Below, piece by piece: positions 52,406 through 60,739 of a DNA stretch of 64,000 nucleotides. Below the pieces are notes generated by a model that was not told the origin of the DNA, made no database searches, and saw only the letters and a list, made by a program, of their open reading frames with translations. The stretch is from SZUA-430 sp964647355. GTDB taxonomy: Bacteria; Pseudomonadota; Alphaproteobacteria; Micropepsales; Micropepsaceae. Positions within the stretch are counted from its first letter, which is position 1, and each line of letters starts with the position of its first letter. The DNA lies in contig CAZYGK010000004.1 in assembly GCA_964647355.1 (NCBI GenBank), forward strand, positions 1 to 64,000, given 5' to 3'. Position numbers and translations under genes: made by a program.

Positions 52406-53836
52406 ATGAACAAGCCCATCAACCCCGCCGCCACCACCGCGCACCCGATCCGCAAGTCCGCGCCGTATCTCTTCCACGCACAGACGACGAGCTTGTGCGA
52501 GACCTGCTTGAAGCTGGTACCGGCGAAAATCCTGATCGAAGGCGACGACGTCTTCTACCAAAAGCGCTGCACCGAACACGGCGTGCAGAAGACGCTGATC
52601 TCGAGCGACGCGACCTATTGGAAGAGCTGCAAGGACTACCTGAAACCCGGCGACCGCCCGCTCGCACGGCAAACCCACACAGAGCGCGGCTGCCCGTATG
52701 ACTGCGGCCTCTGCCCCGATCACGAGCAGCACTCCTGCCTCGCGATCCTGGAGGTGAACGAAGCCTGCAACCTCTCCTGCCCCGTTTGCTTTGCCGATTC
52801 ATCGGTAAAGCGCACCGGCCACCGCGATCTCGCCACGATTGAGGCGATGATGGACACGCTGGTGACGAGCGAAGGCGAGCCCGACCTCGTCCAGATCTCC
52901 GGCGGCGAGCCCACGATCCATCCGCAATTCTTCGAAATCCTCGACGCCGCCAAGCGCCGCCCGATCCGCCATCTGATGATCAACACGAACGGCATCCGCA
53001 TCGCGCGCGAGCCTGAGTTCGCGGCGCGTCTCGCCACCTACATGCCACGCTTCGAAGTCTACCTGCAGTTCGACTCGCTGAAGCGCGATGCGTTGATGAA
53101 CCTGCGCGGCGCCGACCTGCGCAGCGTGCGCCAACAAGCCCTCGAAGCGCTGGAGAAGCACAACATCTCGACCACGCTCGTCGTCACCGTAAAGAAAGGC
53201 GTCAACGACGAAGAGGTGCCCGACATCGTCCGCCACGCGCTGGAATGGCGCTGTGTGCGCGGCGTGACGCTGCAGCCGGTGCAGGACGCCGGCCGCAACG
53301 ACAACTTCGACCCGCGCAAGAACCGCGTGCTGCTCTCCGACGTCCGCCGCGAGGTCGCGAAGGCAGGCGTCTTCGCACTCGAAGACATGATCCCGCTCCC
53401 CTGCAACCCCGACGCCATCTCGATCGGCTACGGCCTGCGCAACGGCAGAGAAGTCGCGCCCATCACGTCACTAATCCCGCGCGACGTCTTGGTCGAAGCC
53501 GCACCGAACACGGTGACCTTCGAAAGCTTCCCCGAACTGCGCAAACGCATGTTCGACCTGCTCTCGCTCTCCACCGCCGCCGCCGACACATCGGAAAAGC
53601 TAGCAGCAGTCCTCTGCTGCCTGCCCGAAGCCGCGGTCCCGCAAGAGATCGCCTACGAACACACCTTCCGCGTGGTCATCGTGCAGTTCATGGACCGCTA
53701 CAACTTCGACCTCGGCGGCGTAAAGCGCTCCTGCGTCCACTTCGTCGAGCCCGACGGCAAAATCTACCCCTTCGACACGTTCAATACATTTTACCGGGAC
53801 AGAGCAGCAGGCCACTCGACAAAGGAAACAACGTGA
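52406..53836 (+). CDS. Radical SAM protein of the MJ0619/tetraether-lipid-synthase-like family
   Basis: 476 residues from the ATG at 52406; a GTG two codons earlier is also possible. N-terminal metal region: Cys31/Cys34, Cys55, Cys75, then Cys96-x3-Cys100-x2-Cys103 and Cys111 (GCPYDCGLCPDHEQHSC). The radical SAM cluster motif CNLSCPVC follows at 121-128, and the GGE motif is at 166-168. The C-terminus has the family ending DGKIYPFDTFNTFYRD. This is the layout of archaeal Tes/MJ0619, which joins lipid tails through C-C bonds. Bacterial homologues are common and mostly untested, so lipid chemistry is inferred. It heads an operon of five tiny membrane proteins, the first starting inside its stop. 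Confidence 0.8.
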   Translation: MNKPINPAATTAHPIRKSAPYLFHAQTTSLCETCLKLVPAKILIEGDDVFYQKRCTEHGVQKTLISSDATYWKSCKDYLKPGDRPLARQTHTERGCPYDCGLCPDHEQHSCLAILEVNEACNLSCPVCFADSSVKRTGHRDLATIEAMMDTLVTSEGEPDLVQISGGEPTIHPQFFEILDAAKRRPIRHLMINTNGIRIAREPEFAARLATYMPRFEVYLQFDSLKRDALMNLRGADLRSVRQQALEALEKHNISTTLVVTVKKGVNDEEVPDIVRHALEWRCVRGVTLQPVQDAGRNDNFDPRKNRVLLSDVRREVAKAGVFALEDMIPLPCNPDAISIGYGLRNGREVAPITSLIPRDVLVEAAPNTVTFESFPELRKRMFDLLSLSTAAADTSEKLAAVLCCLPEAAVPQEIAYEHTFRVVIVQFMDRYNFDLGGVKRSCVHFVEPDGKIYPFDTFNTFYRDRAAGHSTKETT

Positions 53837-54054
53837 GTTGGGAGCCGACCGAGCGCCCGCAGCGCACGAAGCCCGATCCGCGCTGGGCAGGCGTCGGGCT
53901 CATCGCGCTTGGACTATTTGCGAGCTTGCTGGGTGGCCTATGTGCTTCAACATTTGGCGAGCTTTCGTGGTTTGATCAGTTCCTGGGGGCCCTTCGGATG
54001 TTTGGCCTCCTCATCTTGGTCGGTATCTTCCTCATCTTTCGCAAGTGGGATTGA
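53833..54054 (+). CDS. Tiny two-helix membrane protein 1
   Basis: 73 residues. GTG at 53833 overlaps the radical SAM stop (GTGA), with AAAGGA just upstream. After a charged N-terminus (ERPQRTKPDPRW), helix 1 reads GVGLIALGLFASLLGGLC and helix 2 LRMFGLLILVGIFLIF, ending RKWD. The GLC motif at the end of helix 1 is shared with the next three proteins. Too short for the usual gene-length cut-off. Confidence 0.75.
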   Translation: MSWEPTERPQRTKPDPRWAGVGLIALGLFASLLGGLCASTFGELSWFDQFLGALRMFGLLILVGIFLIFRKWD

Positions 54055-54269
54055 TGAGCGACGATCTCACCCGCCTCATCGGCCTGATCCTCATCGTCGT
54101 CGGCACGCTCTGGCTCGTCCTCACGGGCTTGTGCAGCGGCGCGTTTCTTATCGGATTCTTAGGCGAAGGAAACTTGAGCGACATTGGCGCCGTTTTTTGG
54201 ATCGGCATCCCCTCCGCCCTCATCGGTGGCATCGCCTACGCGATTGGCCGCTGGCTCCGACCGAAATGA
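54054..54269 (+). CDS. Tiny two-helix membrane protein 2
   Basis: 71 residues. The ATG at 54054 uses the last base of the previous stop (TGATG). LTRLIGLILIVVGTLWLVLTGLC is helix 1 with the GLC motif, and IGIPSALIGGIAYAIG is helix 2, with a basic end WLRPK. Clearly paralogous to proteins 3 and 4. No known family. Confidence 0.75.
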   Translation: MSDDLTRLIGLILIVVGTLWLVLTGLCSGAFLIGFLGEGNLSDIGAVFWIGIPSALIGGIAYAIGRWLRPK

Positions 54270-54514
54270 CCGACCCAACCGAACCGCCCAGCATCAAACG
54301 GATCATCGGCCTCGTCCTTATCGTCGGCGGCCTGCTGTGGATCGCGCTCTCGGGCTTGTGCAGCGCAGCGTTCTTCGTCACGCTGTTCACCGAGGGCGGC
54401 GATTTGCGCGAAGCACTCAGCATCGTGCCGATGATCGTCCTAGTCGGCGGCTTTTCAGCGGGCCTCGGACTTGTTGTCTACGTCGTCGGACGGGCATTGC
54501 GGCCACAGGCATGA
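54266..54514 (+). CDS. Tiny two-helix membrane protein 3
   Basis: 82 residues. ATGA overlap with protein 2. Helix 1 is IIGLVLIVGGLLWIALSGLC, then the short acidic loop FTEGGDLRE and helix 2 IVLVGGFSAGLGLVVYVVG, ending RALRPQA. Matches protein 2 at the R-x-IGL-x-LI start, the LW...GLC motif, the FxEG loop and the GR-x-LRP end. Confidence 0.75.
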   Translation: MTDPTEPPSIKRIIGLVLIVGGLLWIALSGLCSAAFFVTLFTEGGDLREALSIVPMIVLVGGFSAGLGLVVYVVGRALRPQA

Positions 54515-54756
54515 GCGAGCAACAACCGGACACCGCCGCACGTTTCATCGGACTGCTGTTGATCGGCGTTTCCGTCCTCTGGATGGCGTTCTGCGGTCTA
54601 TGCGCATTCGGCGTGCTGGCGACGGTCTTCACTGAATCCCCGTCGACCGGCGAGACATTGCCCGGGATCCTCACAGTCGTCTTGATTGCGGGCCTAGGCA
54701 TTGCGGGAGGCTACGCCGTCTTCATCGCCGGCCGCAGCCTCTGGAGATCGAAATGA
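54511..54756 (+). CDS. Tiny two-helix membrane protein 4
   Basis: 81 residues. ATGA overlap with protein 3. ARFIGLLLIGVSVLWMAFCGLC forms helix 1 with the GLC motif plus an extra cysteine, the loop is FTESPSTGE, helix 2 is VVLIAGLGIAGGYAVFIAG and the end is RSLWRSK. Same family as proteins 2 and 3. Confidence 0.75.
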   Translation: MSEQQPDTAARFIGLLLIGVSVLWMAFCGLCAFGVLATVFTESPSTGETLPGILTVVLIAGLGIAGGYAVFIAGRSLWRSK

Positions 54757-55001
54757 ACGACACCCCCAAGACACCCGATCCGATGCGCCACCTCGCAGCC
54801 GTCGCGCTGGTCGTCGCGGGCGTTCTGATCCTTGTCGGGCTGCTCGGTTTCCTCTGGGTTGCCATCGCCTTCCGCCAATCGTTCACGGCGTCGATGCCGC
54901 CGCTCGAAGACATGACGACCGGGTTGATCGTTCTGTCACCGGTGGTGATCTTCGCACTGCTTCTGATCGGTTACGGCCGCAAACTGCTCCGCAAAGAGTA
55001 A
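54753..55001 (+). CDS. Tiny two-helix membrane protein 5 (divergent)
   Basis: 82 residues. ATGA overlap with protein 4. Keeps the size, basic end (YGRKLLRKE) and two-helix plan (VALVVAGVLILVGLLGF; LIVLSPVVIFALLLIG), but the GLC motif has become GLLGF, with no cysteine. It closes the operon; no terminator hairpin with a T tract was seen after it. Confidence 0.7.
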   Translation: MNDTPKTPDPMRHLAAVALVVAGVLILVGLLGFLWVAIAFRQSFTASMPPLEDMTTGLIVLSPVVIFALLLIGYGRKLLRKE

Positions 55002-55408
55002 GCGCGGACGCCGGCCACGATGGGGTCACGGCGCAGACCAACGGTCACCGCGTTCAGGCGCTCACCCCTCGGTATCGGGAGCACGCACCTATCTTCGTCA
55101 CGGCCGCCTTTCCCAGCCGTCACCCAGTTCCAGCCGTCCCTGCGCCAGTCGAATCGGTAAAACAAGGCAAAACAAGACCTTAGCGCTTGCCTTCACGTCG
55201 TAAACGGCCACCCAAATCGCGTTGTGGTTATCGGCCTTCCCTGTCACAACCCCTAGGGTGAAGCCTTCCGGTTACAGGCGTCCGGATTCGCGCGCCGCGT
55301 TTGCCATTTGGTAGCCTTTACGTTGCGCCGAGCGGACGGATTCGGTCAAATCCGCGGCAGAGTTAGAGCTAACCAAAAGCCGCCAAGGTAGTGGGTAAGG
55401 AGTCTCGG
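55002..55408 (+). other. Intergenic region before the autotransporter, no gene found
   Basis: About 407 bp without a convincing reading frame or RNA gene. The only mark is an AAGGAG ribosome site at its end for the gene at 55409. It should contain that gene's promoter and perhaps a long leader; no operator was recognised. Confidence 0.4.
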
Positions 55409-57616
55409 ATGACGACCGCGCAAGCGCGTGCCGTTCCCTTTGTTTTTGCGAACCTTCGCAATGCCTTGATGGCCACCGCCGCAGTGGGCTCGTTGATCGC
55501 GCTGGCACCGGCCGCAAACGCGGCTTGCGTCGGCGATGGCACCCCCAACACGTGTACGCTGGTCATTGGCGCAGCAGGGGCGAACCAGGAAGATATTACC
55601 GGCGCCGGAACAGTCGATGCCGGCGGCGACGCTGACACTTTGGCGTTCAGTGGCGTGGGCATGGTGCTGAACGCCAACACCATCGGCACTGGCGATACAT
55701 TCACGGCGCCGCTGCGCTTCCTCGATTTTGAATTGGCCAACGTCACGGCGGGCAGCGACCTCACCCTCACAGGGGCAGCCGCAGCTTCGACCCAGTCGTT
55801 GACTTGGACAATCGACGGAACCCTGAACACGCTCGGCGGCAATGCGATTGGTGATGCCAGCGCGGTTACGGTCAGCGCTGGCGGCCTGCTGGATCTCGGC
55901 GTCGTCAGCGAGACGATCGGTAGCCTGGCCGGCGCCGGGAACGTGAACGTCGGCGCGGCGGCTATCTTGACGGCCGGCGGCAACGGCGGCAACACCACCT
56001 ACTCCGGTGTAATTTCAGGGGCGGGCGGCTTCACCAAGGCCGGCGGCAGCAAGATGATTTTGAGTGGCGTCAACACGTTCGCCGGTCCGCTCGCGGTGAC
56101 CGGCGGCGTGCTCGAGGTTGGCAACGCGAATGCGATCGCGGCAGCAAGCGGCGTCACGATTTCGGGCGGCACTCTAAGCTCGCAGGGCGCTTTCGCGAAC
56201 TATACGATCACCGGCCCGGTCACCATCACGACAACCAACCAGCTCAGCCGTTTGACCGGTAATGCGATCATTAATGGCAAAGTTGAGACCAACGGCGGCC
56301 TGCAACCTGGCCACACCTCGGTACCCACGTGGCCCACGGGCACAACGGCCGAGAACCCTGGCCAAGACATGGGCCAGATCACGATCATCGGCGATTATGA
56401 GGCGAAGGGCGCGTTTGCGTATGTCGGCATGTTCGTCGATATCGACGCTTCGGCGCCGGCCGGCGGCATCGCTGGAACCGACAAGGACTTCCTGACCATC
56501 GACGGCAACGTGCTCGGTACGATCGCAACGAAATTCAGTGTCGCCTCGTTTGACCAGGTGCCCGTCGGTGCGGCAACAACCGGCAACGGCATCCAAGTGA
56601 TCCGCATTACCGGTGCGAGCGCGAACGCCGGCAACGAGTTCTACCAAGGCAACGGCCTGGTCGCGGGTCCATACCAATATCTCCTGAGATATGTCGCGAA
56701 CTATTCCGGCAGCGACGACGGCTACTTCCTCCAATCGGCCGCGCGCGACGAAACATATGCACACGCAGCCTTGCTCTCGGCCGGTCAATCGCTGATCCGC
56801 AGCTGCTATCGCGACGACCAGCGCATTCCCGACAGCCCGAAAGGCGCCACATACGGACGCGCCTGGTTCGGTTACCGTCAGGGCAGCAACTCGTTCGGCG
56901 CCGACACGGGGGTCGAGCAGGACCAAGATTTCAGCTGTACGACCGGCGGCATGGACTGGCGCATGGGCAATGGCTGGTTCGGCGGCGTATCGGGTGGCTT
57001 CGGATCGAGCAGCGGCGATCTCGTGGCCGTCTCCGGCAACGCAAAGCTTGACGGCGACGCGCGCGTAATCGAAGCCTACGCTGCGTTCACAAGCTCGAAC
57101 TTCTTCCTGAACCTTTCCGGCGGCTACGCCGACATGGACTGGACCTACATCGGCCAACTAAACGCCAACGCGGCATCGTCCAGTGGCTTCATCGGCTCGG
57201 TACAGGCTGGCGTTGGCCTCGGTCTTGAGCCGATCGCCGTCAAGCTGATCGGCATGATCAATTATGACGGCGTCAATTGCGGTGAGACCTGCTTCGGCTA
57301 CACCGTCACGGAAGATACCGGCCTCATCGAGGCCAAGGGCGCCTTACGCTTTGACGGCGTTACCTGGGGTGGCTCGGTCCGTCCCTGGGCCCAAGTCGGA
57401 TACTCCACAATTCTCTCCGACGGCGTGAACAGCGTAACGGGCGGCGCCTACACCGTCGTCTCCGACACGAACGACCAGCTGCTCACGATCGAAGCGGGCC
57501 TTCAGTCCTATCTCGACGAGAACCTCGCCCTGTTCTTCGACGGCGGCTACAACGAGAGCCTGTCGAAGGACATCTCGGGTTACCGTGCGGGCATTGGCGC
57601 CAAGCTCTACTGGTAA
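55409..57616 (+). CDS. Classical autotransporter (beta-strand-repeat passenger)
   Basis: 735 residues from the ATG at 55409, with AAGGAG 9 nt upstream. Long signal peptide of about 45 residues (LMATAAVGSLIALAPAANAA). The passenger (to about 440) is glycine/threonine-rich and has the autotransporter-associated repeat (GGFTKAGGSKMILSGVNTFAG, VTISGGTLSSQG). A C-terminal barrel (about 460-735) includes GRAWFGYRQGSNSFGAD and ends YRAGIGAKLYW. Surface-exposed, perhaps an adhesin; no catalytic site seen. Different in plan from the two short-passenger autotransporters at 4.7-8 kb. Confidence 0.86.
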   Translation: MTTAQARAVPFVFANLRNALMATAAVGSLIALAPAANAACVGDGTPNTCTLVIGAAGANQEDITGAGTVDAGGDADTLAFSGVGMVLNANTIGTGDTFTAPLRFLDFELANVTAGSDLTLTGAAAASTQSLTWTIDGTLNTLGGNAIGDASAVTVSAGGLLDLGVVSETIGSLAGAGNVNVGAAAILTAGGNGGNTTYSGVISGAGGFTKAGGSKMILSGVNTFAGPLAVTGGVLEVGNANAIAAASGVTISGGTLSSQGAFANYTITGPVTITTTNQLSRLTGNAIINGKVETNGGLQPGHTSVPTWPTGTTAENPGQDMGQITIIGDYEAKGAFAYVGMFVDIDASAPAGGIAGTDKDFLTIDGNVLGTIATKFSVASFDQVPVGAATTGNGIQVIRITGASANAGNEFYQGNGLVAGPYQYLLRYVANYSGSDDGYFLQSAARDETYAHAALLSAGQSLIRSCYRDDQRIPDSPKGATYGRAWFGYRQGSNSFGADTGVEQDQDFSCTTGGMDWRMGNGWFGGVSGGFGSSSGDLVAVSGNAKLDGDARVIEAYAAFTSSNFFLNLSGGYADMDWTYIGQLNANAASSSGFIGSVQAGVGLGLEPIAVKLIGMINYDGVNCGETCFGYTVTEDTGLIEAKGALRFDGVTWGGSVRPWAQVGYSTILSDGVNSVTGGAYTVVSDTNDQLLTIEAGLQSYLDENLALFFDGGYNESLSKDISGYRAGIGAKLYW

Positions 57617-57638
57617 GCCGCCAGCGGAAAACGAATGC

Positions 57639-57670
57639 GAAAGGGCCGCGGTTTCGCGGCTCTTTTCTTT
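57639..57670 (+). terminator. Rho-independent terminator after the autotransporter
   Basis: A ten-base stem (AAGGGCCGCG with CGCGGCTCTT, one G-U pair) and a four-base loop are followed by TTCTTTTGG. It lies 25 bp past the stop and separates the autotransporter from the dehydrogenase gene. Confidence 0.8.
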
Positions 57671-57700
57671 TGGCGCAACGCCTGTGCTAACAAGACGGCC

Positions 57701-58561
57701 ATGTCCACCGTCCTCATCACCGGCGCGTCCTCAGGTATCGGCCGCGAAGCCGCCGTCCGCTTAGCCGAGCGCGGCCACCACGTTATCGCGGCCGCCCGCA
57801 CCGTGCCCGCGCTCGAGCAAGTGCGCCGCACCACGAAGGGGCGGGTCGACACGCTCGAACTCGACGTCACCTCGCAGGATTCGATCGACGCCGCCAAGCG
57901 CGAGATCGCCTCGCTGATCGGCCAAAACGGCATCGACGTGCTCATCAACAACGCCGCCTACACGCTAACCGGTCCGCTGGAAGAAGTGGGTGATGCGGAA
58001 CTAAAGGCGCAATTCGAAACGAACGTCTTCGGGCCCATGCGCATGGTCCGCACGTTCGTCCCCCAGATGCGCGAGCGCGGCACCGGCCGCATCATTAACA
58101 TCTCAAGCGTAGTCGGCCGGTTGGCACTGCCGTTCTTCGGCCCATACAACGCGACGAAGCACGCGATCGAAGCCCTGTCCGACTCGCTGCGCAACGAGCT
58201 GAAGCCTTTTGGCATCGACGTCGTCATCATCGAGCCCGGCGCGATCAACACCGGCATCACCGAAAGCGAACGCAGCGCGATGGAGCGGCACGCGACAGAG
58301 GGTTCGCCCTACGCGGAGCAGATCACGAAGCTCCTCGCCTTCCAAAAGGACATGAACGCCAACGCGGCAAAGCCCGAAATCGTCGCCCGCGCCATCGTGC
58401 GTGCCGTCGAAGCGGAAAAACCACGTGCGCGCTACGTCGTCCCCCTGCTGCGCGCACGCGCCTTGATCGCGATCGCAGAATTCTTGCCGACGGAGGTCTC
58501 GGACGCCCTGCTGAGGAACGTCATCGGCCTGCGCAGCGCGCGGCCGACCAGTTCGACTTAG
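57701..58561 (+). CDS. Short-chain dehydrogenase/reductase
   Basis: 286 residues from the ATG at 57701. TGASSGIGREAA, the NNAAYT segment, ISSVVGRLALP and the catalytic YNATK are present, so it should be active. Arg at the second strand end (AAART) favours NADPH. Classical SDR resembling those acting on retinoids or keto-lipids; substrate unknown. It ends sharing bases of its stop (TTAG) with the convergent gene at 58558. Confidence 0.87.
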   Translation: MSTVLITGASSGIGREAAVRLAERGHHVIAAARTVPALEQVRRTTKGRVDTLELDVTSQDSIDAAKREIASLIGQNGIDVLINNAAYTLTGPLEEVGDAELKAQFETNVFGPMRMVRTFVPQMRERGTGRIINISSVVGRLALPFFGPYNATKHAIEALSDSLRNELKPFGIDVVIIEPGAINTGITESERSAMERHATEGSPYAEQITKLLAFQKDMNANAAKPEIVARAIVRAVEAEKPRARYVVPLLRARALIAIAEFLPTEVSDALLRNVIGLRSARPTSST

Positions 58562-59385
58562 CGGAACGAACCCCGCTCTCCCTGCGACAGGGTTCTAAAC
58601 GCGGCCGCGGCCGATCCAACCGGCTGCGCCAGCACCGCATCGAAGAACGCCTTCATGATGCGGCACGTCTTCGACGCGTCGCCGGCCCCGGCGAGCAACG
58701 CGTCCACCTCTTCCGGTGGGATACCCGTTGCTTGCGACGCATCTGCAAACGCGGTTGCCGTCAGCTGACCGAACTGCTCCGCGCTCATCCGCAAGACCGT
58801 CTCGTCGCGAGGCGCGGCCAAAACCCGCATCGTTGTAGCGCCATTGCGCTCTACGAGCTCCGGACTCAGCTTCGTGTCGATATCTTCCTTCAATCGCCCG
58901 AGCGCGTACTGCGCGCAAGTCTCGAACTCCTTGCGCTCGGCAAGGAAGGCAAGCGTGTCGCGCATCGTCGCGAACAACTCATAGGTCAAATCGTCCGGCA
59001 GAAACCCTGCTTTGTCCGCCACGTAAGAGGTAAGGAGACCCTTCGCATTCGCCCGCACGACCTCCGCCGGCTTCCCCTCTTCCTGGTCGCGCAGGATCGA
59101 CGTCTCAAGCCGCTCGTAGAGCCGCGGCTCGCGCGCACGAATCTCGCTCATCAGCGGCAGGACTTGCGCCACGGGTACGCGTTCGTTCCATGCCGACCCC
59201 GTGAACCAGTCCGCGACCAAACCGTACCCCGCGATGGCGCCGATCGCCGCGCCGGCGACTGCGGTCCAATACGCCTGGAACGGTAGCCGCCGCCACCAGC
59301 GCTCGAGGGCCCACGCAATGCCGTAGAGGAACGCCGCCCCCGCCAATAGGGAGCCAAGGATGATAATCGCCGCCGCCAAATTCAT
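58558..59385 (-). CDS. Uncharacterised membrane protein with two N-terminal helices
   Basis: 275 residues from the ATG at 59385. Helices at about 5-25 and 38-60 precede a helical soluble region (RAREPRLYERLETSILRDQEE, YALGRLKEDIDTKLSPELVERN) that likely faces the periplasm or cytoplasm. Two cysteines (FETCAQY, ASKTCRI) are conserved-looking. No family recognised. Confidence 0.65.
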   Translation of the reverse strand: MNLAAAIIILGSLLAGAAFLYGIAWALERWWRRLPFQAYWTAVAGAAIGAIAGYGLVADWFTGSAWNERVPVAQVLPLMSEIRAREPRLYERLETSILRDQEEGKPAEVVRANAKGLLTSYVADKAGFLPDDLTYELFATMRDTLAFLAERKEFETCAQYALGRLKEDIDTKLSPELVERNGATTMRVLAAPRDETVLRMSAEQFGQLTATAFADASQATGIPPEEVDALLAGAGDASKTCRIMKAFFDAVLAQPVGSAAAAFRTLSQGERGSFR

Positions 59386-59512
59386 GCCGCCAGTATAGGC
59401 ACTGTCCCCGAAAAGGCCACAACCGGGCGGGTACAACCCAAAAGTGATCAATCGACGATCAATAAATTTGTCGTAAGCTTCGCCCCTTCTTCACCACGAG
59501 AATCCGACGCCA

Positions 59513-60280
59513 ATGCGGCGCAAACCACCCAAGCCAATGCCGCCGCCGGCACGCCCCGAACTGCCGAGCTACGCGCTACCCGCGCTCGATAGCGAGTTTT
59601 TGCTTGGCGATTCCATGCGTGGCGTACGGTTCCTGCTCGAATATGCGAAGGCCGAGGAGCACCTGCGTACAGCGGGCATCCGCTCGACGATTGTTTGCTT
59701 CGGCTCGGCGCGCACCAAACCGACGCATCGTTGGTACAAGGCGGCGCGCGAGTTCGGCCGCATCGCATCGATCCGCGGTGGGGCCTGCGATGGTAACGGC
59801 AAGGAGCGCTTCAACGTCATCGCAACCGGAGGTGGTCCTGGCACGATGGAAGCGGCAAATCGCGGCGCGGCCGACGCCGGCGCCCCTTCGATCGGCTTCA
59901 ACATCCGCCTGCCGCACGAACAAGAGCCGAACCCCTATTCCACGCCGGAACTGACATTCCAGTTCCACTACTTCGCCATGCGCAAGATGCACCTGGCGAT
60001 GCGCGCGCACGGCCTCGTCGTTTTCCCCGGCGGCTTCGGCACGTTGGATGAGCTCTTCGAGATCTTGACGCTGCGCCAAACCGGCAAAGTTGATGGTCTT
60101 CCCGTGGTGCTCTTCGACCGAGCCTATTGGACGAAGGTCATCGACTTCGACGCGCTCGTCGAAGCCGAAATGGTCGACCGGGACGACCTGCGCCTCTTCT
60201 CGTTTGCCGAGAACGCCGAAGAAGTCTGGTCGCGCCTCGTCGCGGGCGGCCTAAAACTGCCGCAAGCAAAGCGCCGCTAG
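59513..60280 (+). CDS. LOG-family Rossmann protein (TIGR00730-type)
   Basis: 255 residues. The two family motifs are intact: GGGPGTMEAANRGA (phosphate loop) and PGGFGTLDELFE (catalytic PGGxGTxxE). Such proteins cleave nucleoside 5'-monophosphates to base and ribose phosphate; plant and some bacterial members release cytokinins. Here a housekeeping nucleotide role is the default. The long N-terminus (MRRKPPKPMPPPARPELPSY) is unusual. Shares its stop bases (CTAG) with the gene at 60277. Confidence 0.87.
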   Translation: MRRKPPKPMPPPARPELPSYALPALDSEFLLGDSMRGVRFLLEYAKAEEHLRTAGIRSTIVCFGSARTKPTHRWYKAAREFGRIASIRGGACDGNGKERFNVIATGGGPGTMEAANRGAADAGAPSIGFNIRLPHEQEPNPYSTPELTFQFHYFAMRKMHLAMRAHGLVVFPGGFGTLDELFEILTLRQTGKVDGLPVVLFDRAYWTKVIDFDALVEAEMVDRDDLRLFSFAENAEEVWSRLVAGGLKLPQAKRR

Positions 60281-60726
60281 CGCGGCTCGCACACCGGATC
60301 GCTCGCCCCTTCGGGCAAGTGGCAGATCATGTCGTCGTTCAGCGCCGACACGGACTCCGCCGTGATTTGATCCAGCACCAAGCGCTTGCCCTCGTGCGAC
60401 GACGTGCGCAGCAACTGCTCGATCCGCTTCGCATCGGGCATCGACGTCGAAGCCGATGCAAAAAACCACGAGCGCCACACCTTGGCCTTCGGCTGCGGCG
60501 CAGATCCGAGCAGCGCGTGCAAAATCGGTGAATTGCGTCTGGTCGCGCCCCCGCGATCCATCTTCGCGAGCGTGAGCCCCGCTTGCGACATAGCATTCGA
60601 CATCTGCGTCTCGCGCCGGTAGACGCTCGATGCCGGGCCCTCCGCGCGGGCAAGCCGCGCCTGTTCCAGAATATCGTGCACCACCTTAGTCACGGGCTTG
60701 CGCTTGTCGCGCTCGCGCTTCTTCAT
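60277..60726 (-). CDS. Uncharacterised basic protein
   Basis: 149 residues from the ATG at 60726, with GGAG upstream. Basic, helical N-terminus (KKRERDKRKPVTKVVHDILEQARLARAE) and a two-cysteine C-terminus (DMICHLPEG, DPVCEPR). No family recognised. It starts 13 bp after the stop of the proteasome-like gene, so the two are probably an operon and may be functional partners. Confidence 0.6.
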   Translation of the reverse strand: MKKRERDKRKPVTKVVHDILEQARLARAEGPASSVYRRETQMSNAMSQAGLTLAKMDRGGATRRNSPILHALLGSAPQPKAKVWRSWFFASASTSMPDAKRIEQLLRTSSHEGKRLVLDQITAESVSALNDDMICHLPEGASDPVCEPR

Positions 60727-60739
60727 CACGGCCACTCCG

